Source: Chionoecetes opilio (lineage: Eukaryota; Arthropoda; Malacostraca; Decapoda; Majidae). From it: 64,000 nt of DNA. Under the pieces are notes generated by a model. It had not been told where the DNA came from, made no database searches, and saw only the letters and a list, made by a program, of their open reading frames with translations. The DNA is taken from contig JACEEZ010020931.1 of assembly GCA_016584305.1 (NCBI GenBank), positions 111,001 through 175,000 on the forward strand. The letters run 5' to 3'. Below are positions 14,265 through 25,699 of this stretch, in pieces; position 1 is the first letter of the stretch, and the number at the start of each line of letters is the position of its first letter. Position numbers and translations under genes: made by a program.

Positions 14265-17200
14265 CTGCAGGGTGAGGGAGAAAAGAGTCATTATAAGGTT
14301 AGATTTTAGAAAGACAGTATTTTGAATCTTGTATCTAATCTATTTATATCTTCCACCAAGAAAACAGAAAACCTCGGCATCAGTTGTGTATATTCAAAGA
14401 CAAGTGCTTCCTGGTTGTCACACACATATACCTCAATAAGTCCCGTGATCAAACATTTGTTTATATTTCTCGAGCCACGTGAACTCGTAGAGCCAAAATC
14501 TGCATTCGCAAGTTCCTCAAACACGTTAAAATAAGTGTGGCGCCTGCCTACAACTTATATTGTGTGCCACCACGCTGGGTATTCCCTGTGTGGTACAGCG
14601 CCACTAGACAATAGTGTGGCATAGAAGGGATCCAGGCAGTAATTAAATGGCGAGCTCCAGGTCCCAAGTTACGAGTCCAGCCAAGAGTAACACTTAAAGT
14701 AATCGTCCAGACCATTTCATCATTCCTGATTTAATGCAATCAAATCATAGCCATTAACGAGTATATCAACAACACGTCGTCACTTTTTGTATCCAGTCAG
14801 CCGTTTTTAAATAATCCGCAATCAAAATCTGCAAATTCCCCGAGTTTTCAAAACACACTCAAGGTTTGCAGACGCTCAGGCTCAGGCTCGGTGACGTACC
14901 ATCAGGGGGCTCATCTTCCCGCGCTGATCAGAGAGGCACGTAAACACAGAGATAAATATAGTACTTGAAGATATTTGGGTGTTTCTGATAGATTTTTTTT
15001 GCTATATGCCACATGCATGCATCCTTTATGGGTGCAGCAAGACAGCTGTGCCTTTCGAGAAAAGTTTGCACACGGAAAGGAGTGGCGTGTGTAGGGTGAT
15101 ATACGCCTATAGTGTGTTGGGGCGAGCAGTTGTGTCGAGAAACGGCGCCCCCCCGTAAGACCGTGACTCAGTCCAACACTATACCAGACCAGGTGGCCCT
15201 GTTAGACAGGGACGCCAGGACTGGCAGCAGCGGTGGACCACCATGACTGAGGCTTTGCCTCTTAACAAGACCAAGTAAACCAGTTGTGGAGTGGGCGTGC
15301 CCTGTGGTGAGAGACCCTGTGGTGGTGTGGCTGTCACACTTTCTGCCTTCCCGCCCGCATATTTTCCAACTATGCTGTAGTTAATGCTAGTATGTGGTTT
15401 CCGAGTAATGACGTTTGACTGTAGCTCCAAAACTAACCATAGGATTTTCTCGAAAGTACCTTCATTGTGATTCCCACACACACATGGTTTAACCTTATTT
15501 ACCAATCCATGTTTTGGAGAAGTGCCAGGTCCTCCTGCTGAACCTCAGGCTCTGCTAACACCTGTTCATCCACCTCGTACTCGGGCTCAAACATAGGATT
15601 CCATGACAATCTGAGGTTCGTTTTCCTCATAGTATACGCGACCAGCGTCATTTCTTTCGGTGTCAGATTGAGCATCGTTCTCTAGATCTGTCACAGCGAC
15701 AGATTCACTGTCTGACACCGAAGTACAATCGCTCATCATAACATTTGCCGACAGGTGTCAGACAGTGTCTGCGGGCGTCCCTGTTCTGACGTCATCAATA
15801 ACAGTCGTAGCCCTGTTGGAGGAAAGTTGTTTTTTTCGCGCGCTTTTTACAAAAGTCGTGTTTTTACGGAAATAAGGCCTGGAAATCAATTATTTTTGGT
15901 GGATTAGGTGTTTTGAATGTACATTCAACATAATTCGGCAAAAAAAATTGGTTGGGTTCAGCTTGGACGATTACCCGCTTTAAGGCACAATTTGTGAGTA
16001 TAAGAGGGAGACGTACCCAAATAGAAACAACTGACCATTTCACGTAATTATTGCGGACAGCAGATCCTAAATTTTCAGTGTTTCTCTGTGGTTCCCAGTG
16101 AGAATTAAACCAGGGAGGAGGGGGGAAGGAGCCAAGGACAAAACAAAGGAGTGAAATTGGTCAAAAGTTAGAACAATTGACAACAGATTACCTAAAAATC
16201 CTTGCCTTGGACGGAATATATGCTAACTTGGAAGAGCGCTTGGGAAGGAATCATGAGACAAGACATACTAATATTGAACAGTAAGAAAACAACATTATTT
16301 TCCTTTCCTCCTGGCGGCCACTATAGTGACGGGAGCGCCTTATGATAACAGCATCTTAGAAATTTCTCTTGCAAAAACACTTCTTGCCTCAAGCTGCGTG
16401 GGGGGAGCGGTTGGTAGCAGCAGATTCTTGGCGGCCCACTCTCACTCAGGGTTGGTGCACGTCAAGCGCATCCACTTCGCGGATGTCAGGTTGTACCACC
16501 AAAGTCCGTTGGTGCAGAGGGAGCAATACTCAGGATGCAGTGTTTAAAAGTCCTAGGGTGGAGGGAGAAAAAAAAGAGGAGTGACAATTAAAGCTGGGAT
16601 GGGGGGATGGGAAAGATGAGGAGTGACTGACAATATAAAGGCCTGGAGGGAGGGAGGGAAGATTAAAAGGAGTGACAATATAAAGGCCTGGAGGGAGGGA
16701 GGGAAGATTAATAGGAGTGACATTTTAAAGGCCTGGAGGAGGGAGGAGATAAAGGAGACATTAAGGCCTGATGGAGGGAGGAAATAATGGAGACATTAAG
16801 GCCTGGAGGGAGGGAGGGAAGAATAATTTTAAAGAGTATTATTACAGAGGGAAATTTCAGAGTTGATTACATAAGTATGGAAAGTTTTGTGTAAGACGGA
16901 GGGAGATAAGAGTAAGAGGAGGGTGACATAATGAAGAGAATTGTTAGTGGGAAATTTCAGTGAGTACCTATGTATGGACAGTTTTGTGCAAGACGGGTAA
17001 GAATCAGAACCCGAGAAGCAAGAAGACCTACAGACGGCAGCTCTCGGAACCCACAACAAACACATCCTCATTATTAAATCTATGCAGTAATCTCAAGGCT
17101 CCATCAAACACATGAATAACCTGGATGATAAGCCAGTTCCCATGCATCTACCCTACTTGAGACCAAAGCTGTTCTGTCCTATTCTAACACTAGTTCTATA

Positions 17201-20200
17201 TCCTAACTATACCCCTGTTAATGTTCCAACGTGTTAACTTACTGTAATAGTCTTTCAACATCTTCCTTTTACTGATTTGATGACCATTTGGTTGTTCTGT
17301 ATTGCACACTTACACACTGTCCTTACTACAGGAACATATACTCTCAACATAGACACTGCTACTATTACCCATACTCCCAGCAATTAAACCTATTACTTTG
17401 TTACCCTGAGAAACAAATAAAGAAATCCTTACAATTTTAGTTTTCCATTAATTATCCAATATCAGAGACAAGTTAAGAAGGTATTAGAATAGTTAATAGA
17501 TGTGTTAGAAAGAAAGAGTTATTAGATGTTAGAAAAGTTATTAGAAAGAAATAGTTAATAGATGTATTAGAAAGAAGGTATTAGAATAGTTAATAGATGT
17601 GTTAGAAAGAAGTTATTAGAAAGAAAGTTATTAGATGTGTTAGAAAGAAAGAGTTATTAGATGTGTTAGAAAGAAGTTATTAGAAAGAAATAGTTAATAG
17701 ATGTGTTAGAAAGAAGTTATTAGAAAGAAAGTTAATAGATGTGTTAGAAAGAAGTTATTAGAAAGAAATAGTTAATAGATGTGTTAGAAAGAAGTTATTA
17801 GAAAGAAAGTTAATAGATGTGTTAGAAAGAAGTTATTAGAAAGAAAGTTATTAGATGTGTTAGAAAGAAATAGTTAATAGATGTATTAGAAAGAAGGTAT
17901 TAGAATAGGATATGCTGGAGACACGACACACAGGATGTATAGCCACCCAGACCTTCCTCTGTAATACAACTCACCTCAATCTTCAGTGGTTCACACACGA
18001 AGTATATTCCCCACAGGCCGGTGTCCTTGTAGCAAGTGTTGAAGGACTGGAATGAGTGGCAAAGGTTTCCAATGACGGCAGCCTGCAAGAAAAACATCAC
18101 TTTAACATTTGTGGATCTGTGGGAGACTTTGAAACAAAGACTGATTTCTTGAGGCAACATGTCCGAGCTCAATACCTGGCATTGTCTTCACCTGGTGCCA
18201 ACAAACATAAGAACATAAGGAGCAAGAGGCCGCGAGACCTACACGACATAGTTGGTTTGTTCGGGGAGGCGGTAGCAGAGTGGTTAGCGTCACCGGGTGG
18301 CGTTCTCGAAGATCAGAGTTCGATCCCGAGTGAGACCCATACATTCACTTAAAATATTTCTGCACCGTCGAGTGGCCTAAGAACACCCACATGCCCTGTC
18401 CATTAACCCCTTCACTGCGGATATCAAATTCATAGGCCTACCCACCTGTGCGGCAGGTTTAATTAAAATATAAAATAATTATTGATCATATTTTAAAGTG
18501 CCTAAATGAATAGGATGCTCATTCCATACCAGAAAATCTATGTTTCGTCTTGGTGGAGGCTACCAGCTAAGTGAAGAGTTACGTCAAAGTGCAGCAACAG
18601 GGCCGTGACCGTGCTGCCAGGCGCACAATGAAACTACTTACTACTCAACATAATACAGCTTATTTTGGTACATAAATGCTTCATTCATCGTATTTCACCA
18701 ACAGGCAAGGGCCAGTCATCACAGTCCTCAAATGTGCCTCCAGGGCCTACCAGCCCACCCCTGGAGGTCACTGCCTACACGCACTATAGGCCAAGATGGA
18801 GAAAAAAAAAAATAATAATAATCCCGATTCTTAATACTACCTACATCCACCTTTCAGCTTTCATCACACGAGTATGTTCTTACCTGTGCGAGGTTGGAGG
18901 CGTTGTGGGCACCCCCGCCGTGGGTTCGGTCCCAGGAGCCGATGATTGTGTTGGCAATCATGAGCGGGATGTTGTCAGCGTCAGCCCAGCCGGCGCCCTC
19001 AACGGCCAAGGCAATGTGGGCCAGGGGCATGGCGTCGTCACGGACACGGATCTCGGCACCTGTGAGGAGGAGTGAAAGCATGACAGTGGTGGCTCCCAGG
19101 TAGTCTTGACAGTATTAGTTCATTCATTGGAGGATTGAAGGCATGACAGTGGTGGCTTCCAGTTTATCTTTGACGGTATTACTTCATTCATTTTACAGTT
19201 ATCTTCATGTTAACTGATGAAAGGTAAATGGGGAATTAATGATGATAATGAATGTAAGATGACGACAAACCTGAATGCAGCATAAGATCCTTGAAAGGCT
19301 GTTTGAATGTACTACACTAACTAACTTAAGAGTATGAGGTATCAAGAGTCTAGTCTAGTGAGGGAGGAGACGACAGCTGAGTGATTAGTGCCTGGGAGTG
19401 GTGAGTTAGTGTCCCGGGTTCAAGTCCTGCCGGGAGACAAATCTAAAATGCCTTGGAATTCCTCACCAGTGAAGCGACAGGGGGCCACTTCGGGTGTCTG
19501 GCCCTCGTAGTCGATGCCGAGGCCCTTGAAGTGTTGGTCGGCCAGCTTCACCAGGTCGCCGTGGTCCACGCCGCCGGCCCCGGCCAGCACGATGCGCGGC
19601 GCCTTGTAGTGCGTGGTGATGTAGTCCACCAAGTCTTTGCGGTTGATGGACCTGAAAAATAAGCATTAACTCTTAAGTGTTTGATTTTCGCTAATATATA
19701 AAATTAAAGCAAAATGCATCACATGAACCCAATACAAGCACGTCATCTAACCTAACCTAACCTAGTCTTTGTGGTTGACGGACCTGAAAAGTGATCATCA
19801 ACTCAGTGTTCTAATTGCACTAATATATAAAATTAAGGCATATTATCAGAATGTATATAAGTTCCTTTTAGGTATGTCGGAGAGCTGTCAGAAAATATTT
19901 GTGTCTTAATTTATGTTCTGTAATATGCCTTTCTTATGTTTAAGAGGCAGTAATTTCTTTGTAATGGATGAAAGGGAAAATCTGACTTTATGACGGGAAA
20001 ATTTGACGTCGAAGAGATACAAAAAGAAAAGAGAAAGAACATGAGAAAAAGAAAGAAAAAAAAAAGGACATGAGAGAGTCGTACTTGATGTTCTTGGTGG
20101 GTCCCAGGATGGTGCGTCCCAGCGGGGTGCCCTGGAAGGCCACGGCGTGCAGGTGGTCAAACACAACCTCCTGCAGGTTACTCTCCACCTCCTGCATCTC

Positions 20201-20290
20201 ACGGAGGATCACCCCGCGCTCCCGCTCGATCTCGGCCTGCAGGGAAAGATAGAGGCGTGAGTACTTTATCTAGATTCAAATAGAGCTGAC

Positions 20291-20327
<37 letters not shown>

Positions 20328-21532
20328 CACCAGGAGGCATACAGGCAAAAAAGCAACAAGACAAAGAGTTAACTGAAGTACTAGAGCAAAATATACATAA
20401 TAAAGGCACTTGGCATGAGTACATTAGAGCACAGTTCCAAAGTGCATATAGTACATAGGGTCTATAATGGCATGAGCACTTGATATAGATTCAAATAGAG
20501 GTAACACTAACTTAACCCCTTGAGAATCCAGTACGTAATTTTCATTGTAATTTGGCTACCATTAGACAATTTTTAGTAAATATAAGCAATATTTTATAGA
20601 TATGACCTGTCTAGTATCCTTGTCCACTAACTAATTTGGTATATTCAATTACTTTTCGTAGTTTTATGGCTAACAACATACAATTTTATATAGCAAAGGA
20701 AAGATCTGGGTGTGAAGGGGTTATAAAAACAAAGATATTAAGACTGTGTATACTCTTCCCTCTCACCTCTCCAAACTTGCTGTGTTGAATGATGTCTGAG
20801 AGGATTTCCACAGCCCTTGAGATGTCCTGGGAGAAGCACTTGGCGTAGAACACAGTCTGCTCCCGGGAGGTGTAGGCGTTCAGGTGAGCCCCAATGTTCT
20901 CCACCTCAAGCTCCAAGTCCGTCTGGGAGCGCTTGGAAGTTCCCTGTAAGTTAAAACACACACATGGAATATTACTCAGCCAAACAGTGTATAAACAGAT
21001 TAGTATGTAAGTCTGAATATATTTAAGTAAAGGAATGACTACTATGGCCACTCCTTTACCCTTTAGCGCTTGGAGGTGCCCAGTAAGATAAAACATACAC
21101 ATGGAATATTACTCGGCCAAACAGTGTGTGGACAGATTTGGTTGTAAGTCTGAATTTATTTAAGTATGGGAGTGACTACTATGGCCACTCCTTCACGCTG
21201 TACTAAGACTACCAAGGTCAATAAAGAAATAGGGAGAAACTGGTTCACAAATAGGGTGGTATATGATTGGAATGGACTCGGTCGTCAAGTAGTTAGTGCG
21301 GAGTCAATATAGGGAGTTTTAAAAGGAGGCTGGACAGTGTCATGGATGGGGATGAAAGGTGGATGTAGGTAGTGTTAAGTAACAGGAACTACCACGTGTA
21401 GGTCCCACAGCCTCTTGTAGCTTCCTTATTTTCTTACTACTACTACTACTACTACTACTACTGCTACTACTACTACTACTGCTGCTACTACTACTACTAC
21501 TACTACTTCAACTACTACTACTACTGCTGCTA

Positions 21533-21584
<52 letters not shown>

Positions 21585-24500
21585 ATTTTTTATGCTATGT
21601 ATGTTCTGAAGGTCCTCCTGGCTCACCTTAAAGGCCATGTGCTCCAGGAAGTGGGCCACCCCATTGTTGGTGTCCGTCTCAAAGCGCGAGCCGGTGTCGA
21701 TCCAGAGACCCACCGTGGCCGTCGGAGCCCCGGAGTCCTCGGTGGCCACGCGCAGGCCGTTGTCCAGCACGGTGACCCTCGTGGCCGGCACGTTGAGGAG
21801 CGTCTGTTGGTAGCTGGCGGCGGCGGCGGTGGCCCTCCATCGCACCGGCTGTCAGGACAATAAGGGAGATGAAGGGTTTTATTTTACTTCATCATGCAGC
21901 CAGTAAGCAGGGTAGAACAAGATGTAACGGATTCAAACTGGAAAAGCGTAGATTTAAAAAGGAAATAGGGAAAAACAGGTTCACAAATAGGGTGGTGAAA
22001 CCCTGATAACCCCCATGAGGGGTAAGGGCAGTGGCACCGAGGGTATCTTGAGGCTGTTTAAGACTGGCTCGAAGCCAGCCTCATATCCCATCAGCACGGC
22101 TATTACACCTTAGGAGGAAAGGGGGATAGGAGGTATAAGAGGAGAGATGGAGGGAAGGAGGGGAAAAAGGAGGAAGACAGGAAAGGCCAGGCAAAATTTG
22201 TCAGACCGAGGACAGAGGCCCGAAGCAAAAAGCAACCAGGAGGTCGTCCCCCGGGCCCGAAGCCCCCCCACGATGACAGCGGGCCTGGGGGGTTATTTTT
22301 ATATAATGATAGCTAGTAAGTTAACTAACTAGTAACTTTTAGTACATTTTTTTGGCAATTTTTTTTAGTACATTTCTTGTACATTTGGTATTATTTTACA
22401 CTAGGACCGAAATTCCAAATACAATTGGGAGTTTGGTTTCTGTATACCTTATTGGATTCTAGGAAACTTTCTCTCTATGAGGTTCCGTCGCAAATCATTA
22501 CTACTTTTGGTAGTACTTGGTATTTTTTACTTTTGGAGATAATGACATGTTGTTTATAGGGAGGCGAGAGACAAGTGTTTACGTTCGCCACACTCTTCTT
22601 CCTCTTGTGACCTGCATCGCTTCTGTTTTTCCCTTGGCGCGGACACTTATTTAATGCAGATTTGGCTCTAGTTAGGTTAAAGCGTGGGAATAGGTTAGGT
22701 TAGATTAGTGAGTCTAAATGTGGGGTTAGGTTAGTTTAATTTTCATATCTCATATACACTCCTTCCTATTAAAAACGTGTTATATCTCCGAAAGTAGTGA
22801 TTTGCGACGAAAGTTCATAGAGTGAATGTTTCTTAGAATCTATCAAGGTGAACAGAAACCACACTCTGTGTAGGGAATTTCGGTCCTAGTGTAAAGATTA
22901 ACCCCGGTGTCCACGGGAACCCGTAAATTGAGGTAAAAAGCAGAAGAAAATAAGAGAAGTGAAGCCAGAAATACCCCATTTTTACCCATTTAGCGTGCAT
23001 ATATTGCCTTTGCTTGGGTATTATATCATGCAATACAGCCCCACACCCTATTTTACCCCTTACATAGCCTTGAATATTGCACGGGAACCCGTAAACTGAG
23101 GTAAAAAGCATAAGAAAATAAGAGAAATAAGATAAGTGAAGCCAGAAATAGCCAGTTTTGACCTATTTATCGTGCATATATTGTCTTTGTCAATGGGTAA
23201 TATCATGCAATACAGTCCCACACCCTTTCTTACCCCTTAAATAGCCTTGAATATTGCACGGGGAGGCGTAAATTGAGGTATAAATATAATAAGGATAAAT
23301 AGCCAATATGGCTGCCGTGTGACGTCATCAAGAGGACTTGTATGTAGGGATGTGCACCGGTATTCGGTATACCGAAATACCGGTATTTCAGTGCCGATAT
23401 TACCAGTATTACCGGTAATTTCGGCTTTTCGGTATACCGGTAACAGTATAAGTATTGAATCGGTAACATTCGGTATCGGTGAAACATTTTATCTTAGGGG
23501 GTCGACGTTGTGAAATGTTTGAGAATGGACCAAAAAAGTTAAATACCGGTACTAACTGATACCGGTGTGAGGACGTACCGGTATTATTCTAAAAAACCGG
23601 TATCGACAATACCGGTATTATGTTGATACCGCACAACCCTACTTGTATGACACGATCTCTTGATCTTGACATCCAACTCGAGGCTACAACTCTTCCCTTC
23701 ATAATCAAATACATTAAATAATGAATACATCAACACGGATAAAGTAAAATAATGATCAATAGGACACAATAAGCCTAAAAACCACCATGAAATAACGAAG
23801 AATTAATGAAATATCGTGTTTCAAAAGATGGCCTAAAAAGCCTCAAATTCACCACAACAAAAATCTACTTTTTAATTAAGCCCTTATAATTCGTGAAAAA
23901 ATATAGCAAATAGTATATGATGTGTGTATCTTATAAACAGTAACAGATACTAGTTCAGTGTTGAAACCATGGAGCAAAATATCTTTCGTTTTTTCGATAA
24001 TTTGACCCTTTCAACCACTGAGTCAGATGTATTCCTCCAGTAAACACGAGAAAAACACGTCACATAAACACACACAAACATACTGCGCTTGTAGGCATAG
24101 CTAATCACAAACAAATAACCTCACAGCTCATTTAGAAGGAGGAACAAGTTAGACGTTAAAATGTAAACAAAACCGGCCTAAAATAAATAAACAAAATACA
24201 GCCACCAGACGCGTGATTAACACATAAAACGATGCGGAAATATTGAAAAATATTAAACACACACAAAAATACCCCTGTATTTAGTATAAAAAAATTATTA
24301 TCAACAAAATATCGCTAAAATCTACGGTGTTACTAACTGATTGAGTCATATTTCTTTTACGAAGGCCGTAAGTATCGCAGACTTTAAATGGGTAGTCATA
24401 AAAAGAGCTGGGGTTTTCATTAAGACTATACAATCCATAATCGGTCCACGAATAAAAAACTGAATATTCGTTTTAAATACTAATTGGCACCACGTAAAAT

Positions 24501-25497
24501 GGCGGAGGCAGAATTCCTTCAGCCAATCAGCGGCCTGGCTTTGGTCTCAGCCAATCAGCGGCCTTGCTCTGGTCTCCGCCAATCAGCGTGCAGTAACCAG
24601 CTGAGCGGCAATGTTTAGTGTTTATTCCCGATATATAGACCTTATTTTATGGGAAATAAGGTGAACTTTACCCTTAAATACCTTATTTATGGCATATTAA
24701 TGACAATAGGAGTAGTGTTATTGATAAATATAGGGTAGACGATAAATACATTGCCGCCATATTAGCCTTTCAGCGTAATATTCTCCCTGAAATATATGAG
24801 AATACTACAGACGTACCCAGGGTATACCTTGATGTGCTGATAAGGTTCGAGTCCCGCGTGCCCGAGATTAGCTTCTATGGACCACTGTGGCCCGCGCCGT
24901 ACCCATGGCCGCGATGGTACGGGGATGAGGCCGTTATAGTGGACAAGAACTGCGCGTTCGCCCTTTAGGTCAGACACACACACTGGGGGGCTAACACCTC
25001 ACTCTTAGCCTCTCTCGCTTTACCACATACACCACACCTGTCACTACACACCTGTACGGCCTCGCAACACACCTGTCGCCTGTGTATCGCCGTAAATAGT
25101 AAATATAGGTGGGACGATAATACGGTAAAATTCTGGAGTCTGGAGGCTGGATAAATTTTCTCATTTCATCGAACCTTCCTGTTACCTCTTTTATTACCCA
25201 ATATACTGAGCCGAATGTAATAAGAGAAAAAGTAGGCTGCAAGGCCGGTGAAGGCCGCTAACTCTTGCAGAATACTAACCCCAATTTCCCATTAACCGTG
25301 CGGCGGCGAGAAGTGGTTTTACAATACCTTCCCTTGCCCTACTTATAACCTCCCCCCATAAACCCCACGCCACACACACCCTCCTCAACCCCTCATCTAA
25401 CCCTTAACACACGTCTCCTTAACCTTACCTTAACGAGGGCGGTCTTATTGGTGTAAGACTTGAGCAGGGAACCAACCGGCCGCACCAGACGAGACAT
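14124..25497 (-). CDS. PMPCB: Mitochondrial processing peptidase, beta subunit
   Basis: The catalytic subunit of the matrix peptidase that removes targeting presequences from imported proteins, working as a heterodimer with the alpha subunit. Coding exons in gene order: 25429-25497, 21627-21848, 20767-20943, 20085-20236, 19467-19651, 18884-19059, 17975-18082, a corrupted exon near 16305-16535, and 14124-14264. All intact introns are GT-AG and phases agree. Visible marks: an arginine/alanine-rich N-terminal presequence; the inverted zinc motif HFLEH (H89, E92, H93 by my count) in [11 protein letters not shown]; the downstream [14 protein letters not shown] with the third zinc-ligand glutamate; GILGP-type [11 protein letters not shown]; and the C-terminus [14 protein letters not shown]. 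Intact exons give about 409 residues; the corrupted exon would add about 75, close to the human 489. Confidence 0.93.
14280..16300. other. PMPCB intron, mostly unique sequence
   Basis: Little repeat content. A short acidic reading frame on the reverse strand (from ATG at 15739 to about 15500, one frameshift near 15585) encodes [20 protein letters not shown] and [20 protein letters not shown]. It looks like the N-terminal part of a transposon or domesticated-transposon protein, but I cannot name it. Confidence 0.35.
16305..16535 (-). pseudogene. PMPCB: Corrupted copy of the missing PMPCB exon
   Basis: About 75 residues expected between exon 7 (CEPLKIE) and the last exon ([11 protein letters not shown]) have no clean exon. 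Here the reverse strand gives [13 protein letters not shown], then E-stop-E, AAKNLL, a TxTQLE-like stretch where QLDG is expected, and codons like ML.Y..R further on. That order matches the family (EWMRLCT, TESEVARAxNLL, QLDGxTPICEDIGRQ, MLCYNRRIP), but with several base losses and stop codons. Either the consensus is poor here or the exon is decayed; intact neighbours favour the former. Limits are approximate. Confidence 0.65.
16585..16830. repeat. ~50-bp tandem repeat GGCCTGGAGGGAGGGAGG
   Basis: Five diverged units combine AAAGGCCTGGAGGGAGGGAG with an AGGAGTGACAATAT segment; flanks the corrupted PMPCB exon. Confidence 0.85.
17462..17910. repeat. Tandem array of GTTAGAAAGAAGTTATTAGA units
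   Basis: Interleaved GTTATTAGA, AAGAAAG and TTAATAGATGT words with a compound period of about 57 bp across 450 bp in a PMPCB intron. Confidence 0.9.
17975..18082 (-). CDS. PMPCB: PMPCB coding exon 7
   Basis: 36 codons: [20 protein letters not shown] and [12 protein letters not shown], phase 0 at both ends. Confidence 0.93.
18208..18247 (-). repeat. LINE 3' end (family A), stub
   Basis: ATAAGAACATAAGGAGCAAG, then GAGGCCGCGAGACCTACACG on the plus strand; a 40-bp remnant. Confidence 0.65.
18262..18345 (+). repeat. tRNA-like SINE head
   Basis: A-box-like GGTAGCAGAGTGGTTAGCG and B-box-like AGTTCGATCCC at tRNA spacing. The acceptor stem does not pair, so this is a SINE head or tRNA relic, not a working tRNA gene. 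Confidence 0.5.
18403..18583. mobile_element. Second TTAA-type MITE (diverged)
   Basis: TTAACCCCTTCACTGCGG at the left and the inverted AAGTGAAGAGTTA at the right give weak inverted repeats. The interior differs from the eleven-copy family. Confidence 0.35.
18884..19059 (-). CDS. PMPCB: PMPCB coding exon 6
   Basis: Encodes [40 protein letters not shown] and [12 protein letters not shown], matching the second peptidase-fold domain. Confidence 0.93.
19371..19440 (+). repeat. tRNA-like sequence
   Basis: CAGCTGAGTGATTAGTGCCT followed 30 bp later by GGGTTCAAGTCC resembles A and B boxes. Stem pairing is poor. It lies 27 bp downstream (minus-strand sense) of PMPCB exon 5. Confidence 0.4.
19467..19651 (-). 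CDS. PMPCB: PMPCB coding exon 5
   Basis: Encodes [40 protein letters not shown] and [10 protein letters not shown]. The acceptor side is duplicated at about 19764. Confidence 0.93.
19632..19850. repeat. 132-bp tandem duplication across the PMPCB exon 5 acceptor
   Basis: AGTCTTTGCGGTTGATGGAC (exon start and acceptor, plus strand) recurs at 19764 as AGTCTTTGTGGTTGACGGAC with the following AATATATAAAATTAA. The extra acceptor keeps its AG. Confidence 0.82.
20085..20236 (-). CDS. PMPCB: PMPCB coding exon 4
   Basis: Encodes [40 protein letters not shown] and PTKNI, plus two bases of the next lysine codon; donor GTACGA. Confidence 0.93.
20296..20480. repeat. Dispersed repeat with (AAT)n end (family D)
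   Basis: (AAT)n, then AGGAGGCATACAGGCAAAAA and GAAGTACTAGAGCAAAATAT. A related copy lies at 42478-42612. Class unknown; the A-rich triplet end suggests a LINE tail. Confidence 0.55.
20512..20724 (-). mobile_element. TTAA MITE, copy 6
   Basis: Starts TTAACCCCTTGAGAATCCAG, ends GGTGTGAAGGGGTTAT (right TTAA decayed). PMPCB intron. Confidence 0.78.
20767..20943 (-). CDS. PMPCB: PMPCB coding exon 3: third zinc ligand
   Basis: 59 codons: [20 protein letters not shown], then [19 protein letters not shown] with the glutamate ligand. The acceptor side is tandemly duplicated at 21066-21200. Confidence 0.94.
20929..21200. repeat. 137-bp tandem duplication across the PMPCB exon 3 acceptor
   Basis: The block from GCGCTTGGAAGTTCCCTGTA through ACTACTATGGCCACTCCTT recurs from 21066. 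In the copy the acceptor AG has become TG on the gene strand, so it is dead. Confidence 0.85.
21213..21437 (+). repeat. LINE 3' end (family A), antisense in PMPCB
   Basis: From AAGAAATAGGGAGAAACTGG (RT C-terminal codons) through GGATGTAGGTAGTGTTAAGT to the CTTATTTTCTTA tail, running straight into (CTA)n. Confidence 0.75.
21436..21584. repeat. (CTA)n microsatellite
   Basis: About 150 bp of CTA with CTG and CTTCAA interruptions, seeded at the 3' end of a LINE tail. Confidence 0.95.
21627..21848 (-). CDS. PMPCB: PMPCB coding exon 2: zinc-binding motif
   Basis: 74 codons, phase 0 at both ends. Contains [27 protein letters not shown] and [14 protein letters not shown] with the HxxEH active site. 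A (CTA)n run follows in the intron. Confidence 0.94.
21903..22003 (+). repeat. LINE fragment (family A), RT C-terminal codons only
   Basis: GTAGAACAAGATGTAACGGA through AATAGGGTGGTGAA matches the coding part of 5221-5310 but lacks the 3' end. Confidence 0.6.
22394..22895. mobile_element. 502-bp element with ~115-bp inverted repeats
   Basis: TTTTACACTAGGACCGAAAT at the left matches the inverse of CGGTCCTAGTGTAAAG at the right. The arms stay alignable through CGTCGCAAATCA with ~20% divergence. The interior is non-coding; class unknown. Confidence 0.7.
22912..23265. repeat. ~170-bp tandem duplication
   Basis: The block from CACGGGAACCCGTAAATTGA to AGCCTTGAATATTG occurs twice, with a third start at 23257. 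No exon is involved. Confidence 0.85.
23345..23641. mobile_element. hAT-type MITE with 8-bp target duplication
   Basis: 297 bp bounded by perfect CTTGTATG duplications at 23337-23344 and 23642-23649. The ends are TAGGGATGTGC and GCACAACCCTA, inverted with one mismatch. The interior is a string of ACCGGTAT palindromes. Eight-base duplications are the hAT signature. Confidence 0.86.
23650..24480. other. AT-rich intronic stretch
   Basis: PMPCB intron 1. No coding region, repeat family or RNA gene recognised. Confidence 0.5.
24516..24600. promoter_or_regulatory. Three CCAAT boxes at exact 28-bp spacing
   Basis: GCCAATCAGCG occurs at 24522, 24550 and 24578, each full CCAAT with the flanks preferred by NF-Y. 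ATGGCGG, a YY1-like core, lies at 24499. It is a 28-bp tandem repeat inside PMPCB intron 1, about 900 bp inside the gene. Enhancer, alternative promoter or inert repeat cannot be told apart here. Confidence 0.4.
25429..25497 (-). CDS. PMPCB: PMPCB coding exon 1: targeting presequence
   Basis: 23 codons from ATG (25495-25497), [18 protein letters not shown]...VK, basic and amphipathic as expected for a mitochondrial presequence. The donor is GTAAGG. Confidence 0.85.
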
Positions 25498-25699
25498 CTT
25501 CCAAGTTGTGATGAAGGGATGAAGGCTCGCCCGCTCGCCTTTAAAAAACAATTATAACCATATTAACTACTCTCTACTAACACCTACTACCTTATCATTA
25601 ATAAAACTATATATTACAGTTATATTTAGTATGTATAAGGGTTATTTACTCGTGGTTAGGTATTTTATGTATTTTTAGAGGTGAAACGAGCTTATATAA

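Noticed and set aside
24840..24875. tRNA B-box-like GGTTCGAGTCCCGC
   Set aside because: No A box or cloverleaf upstream; isolated match.
24762..25242. Two 70-80-codon reverse-strand frames
   Set aside because: No splice context or family resemblance; within PMPCB intron 1.
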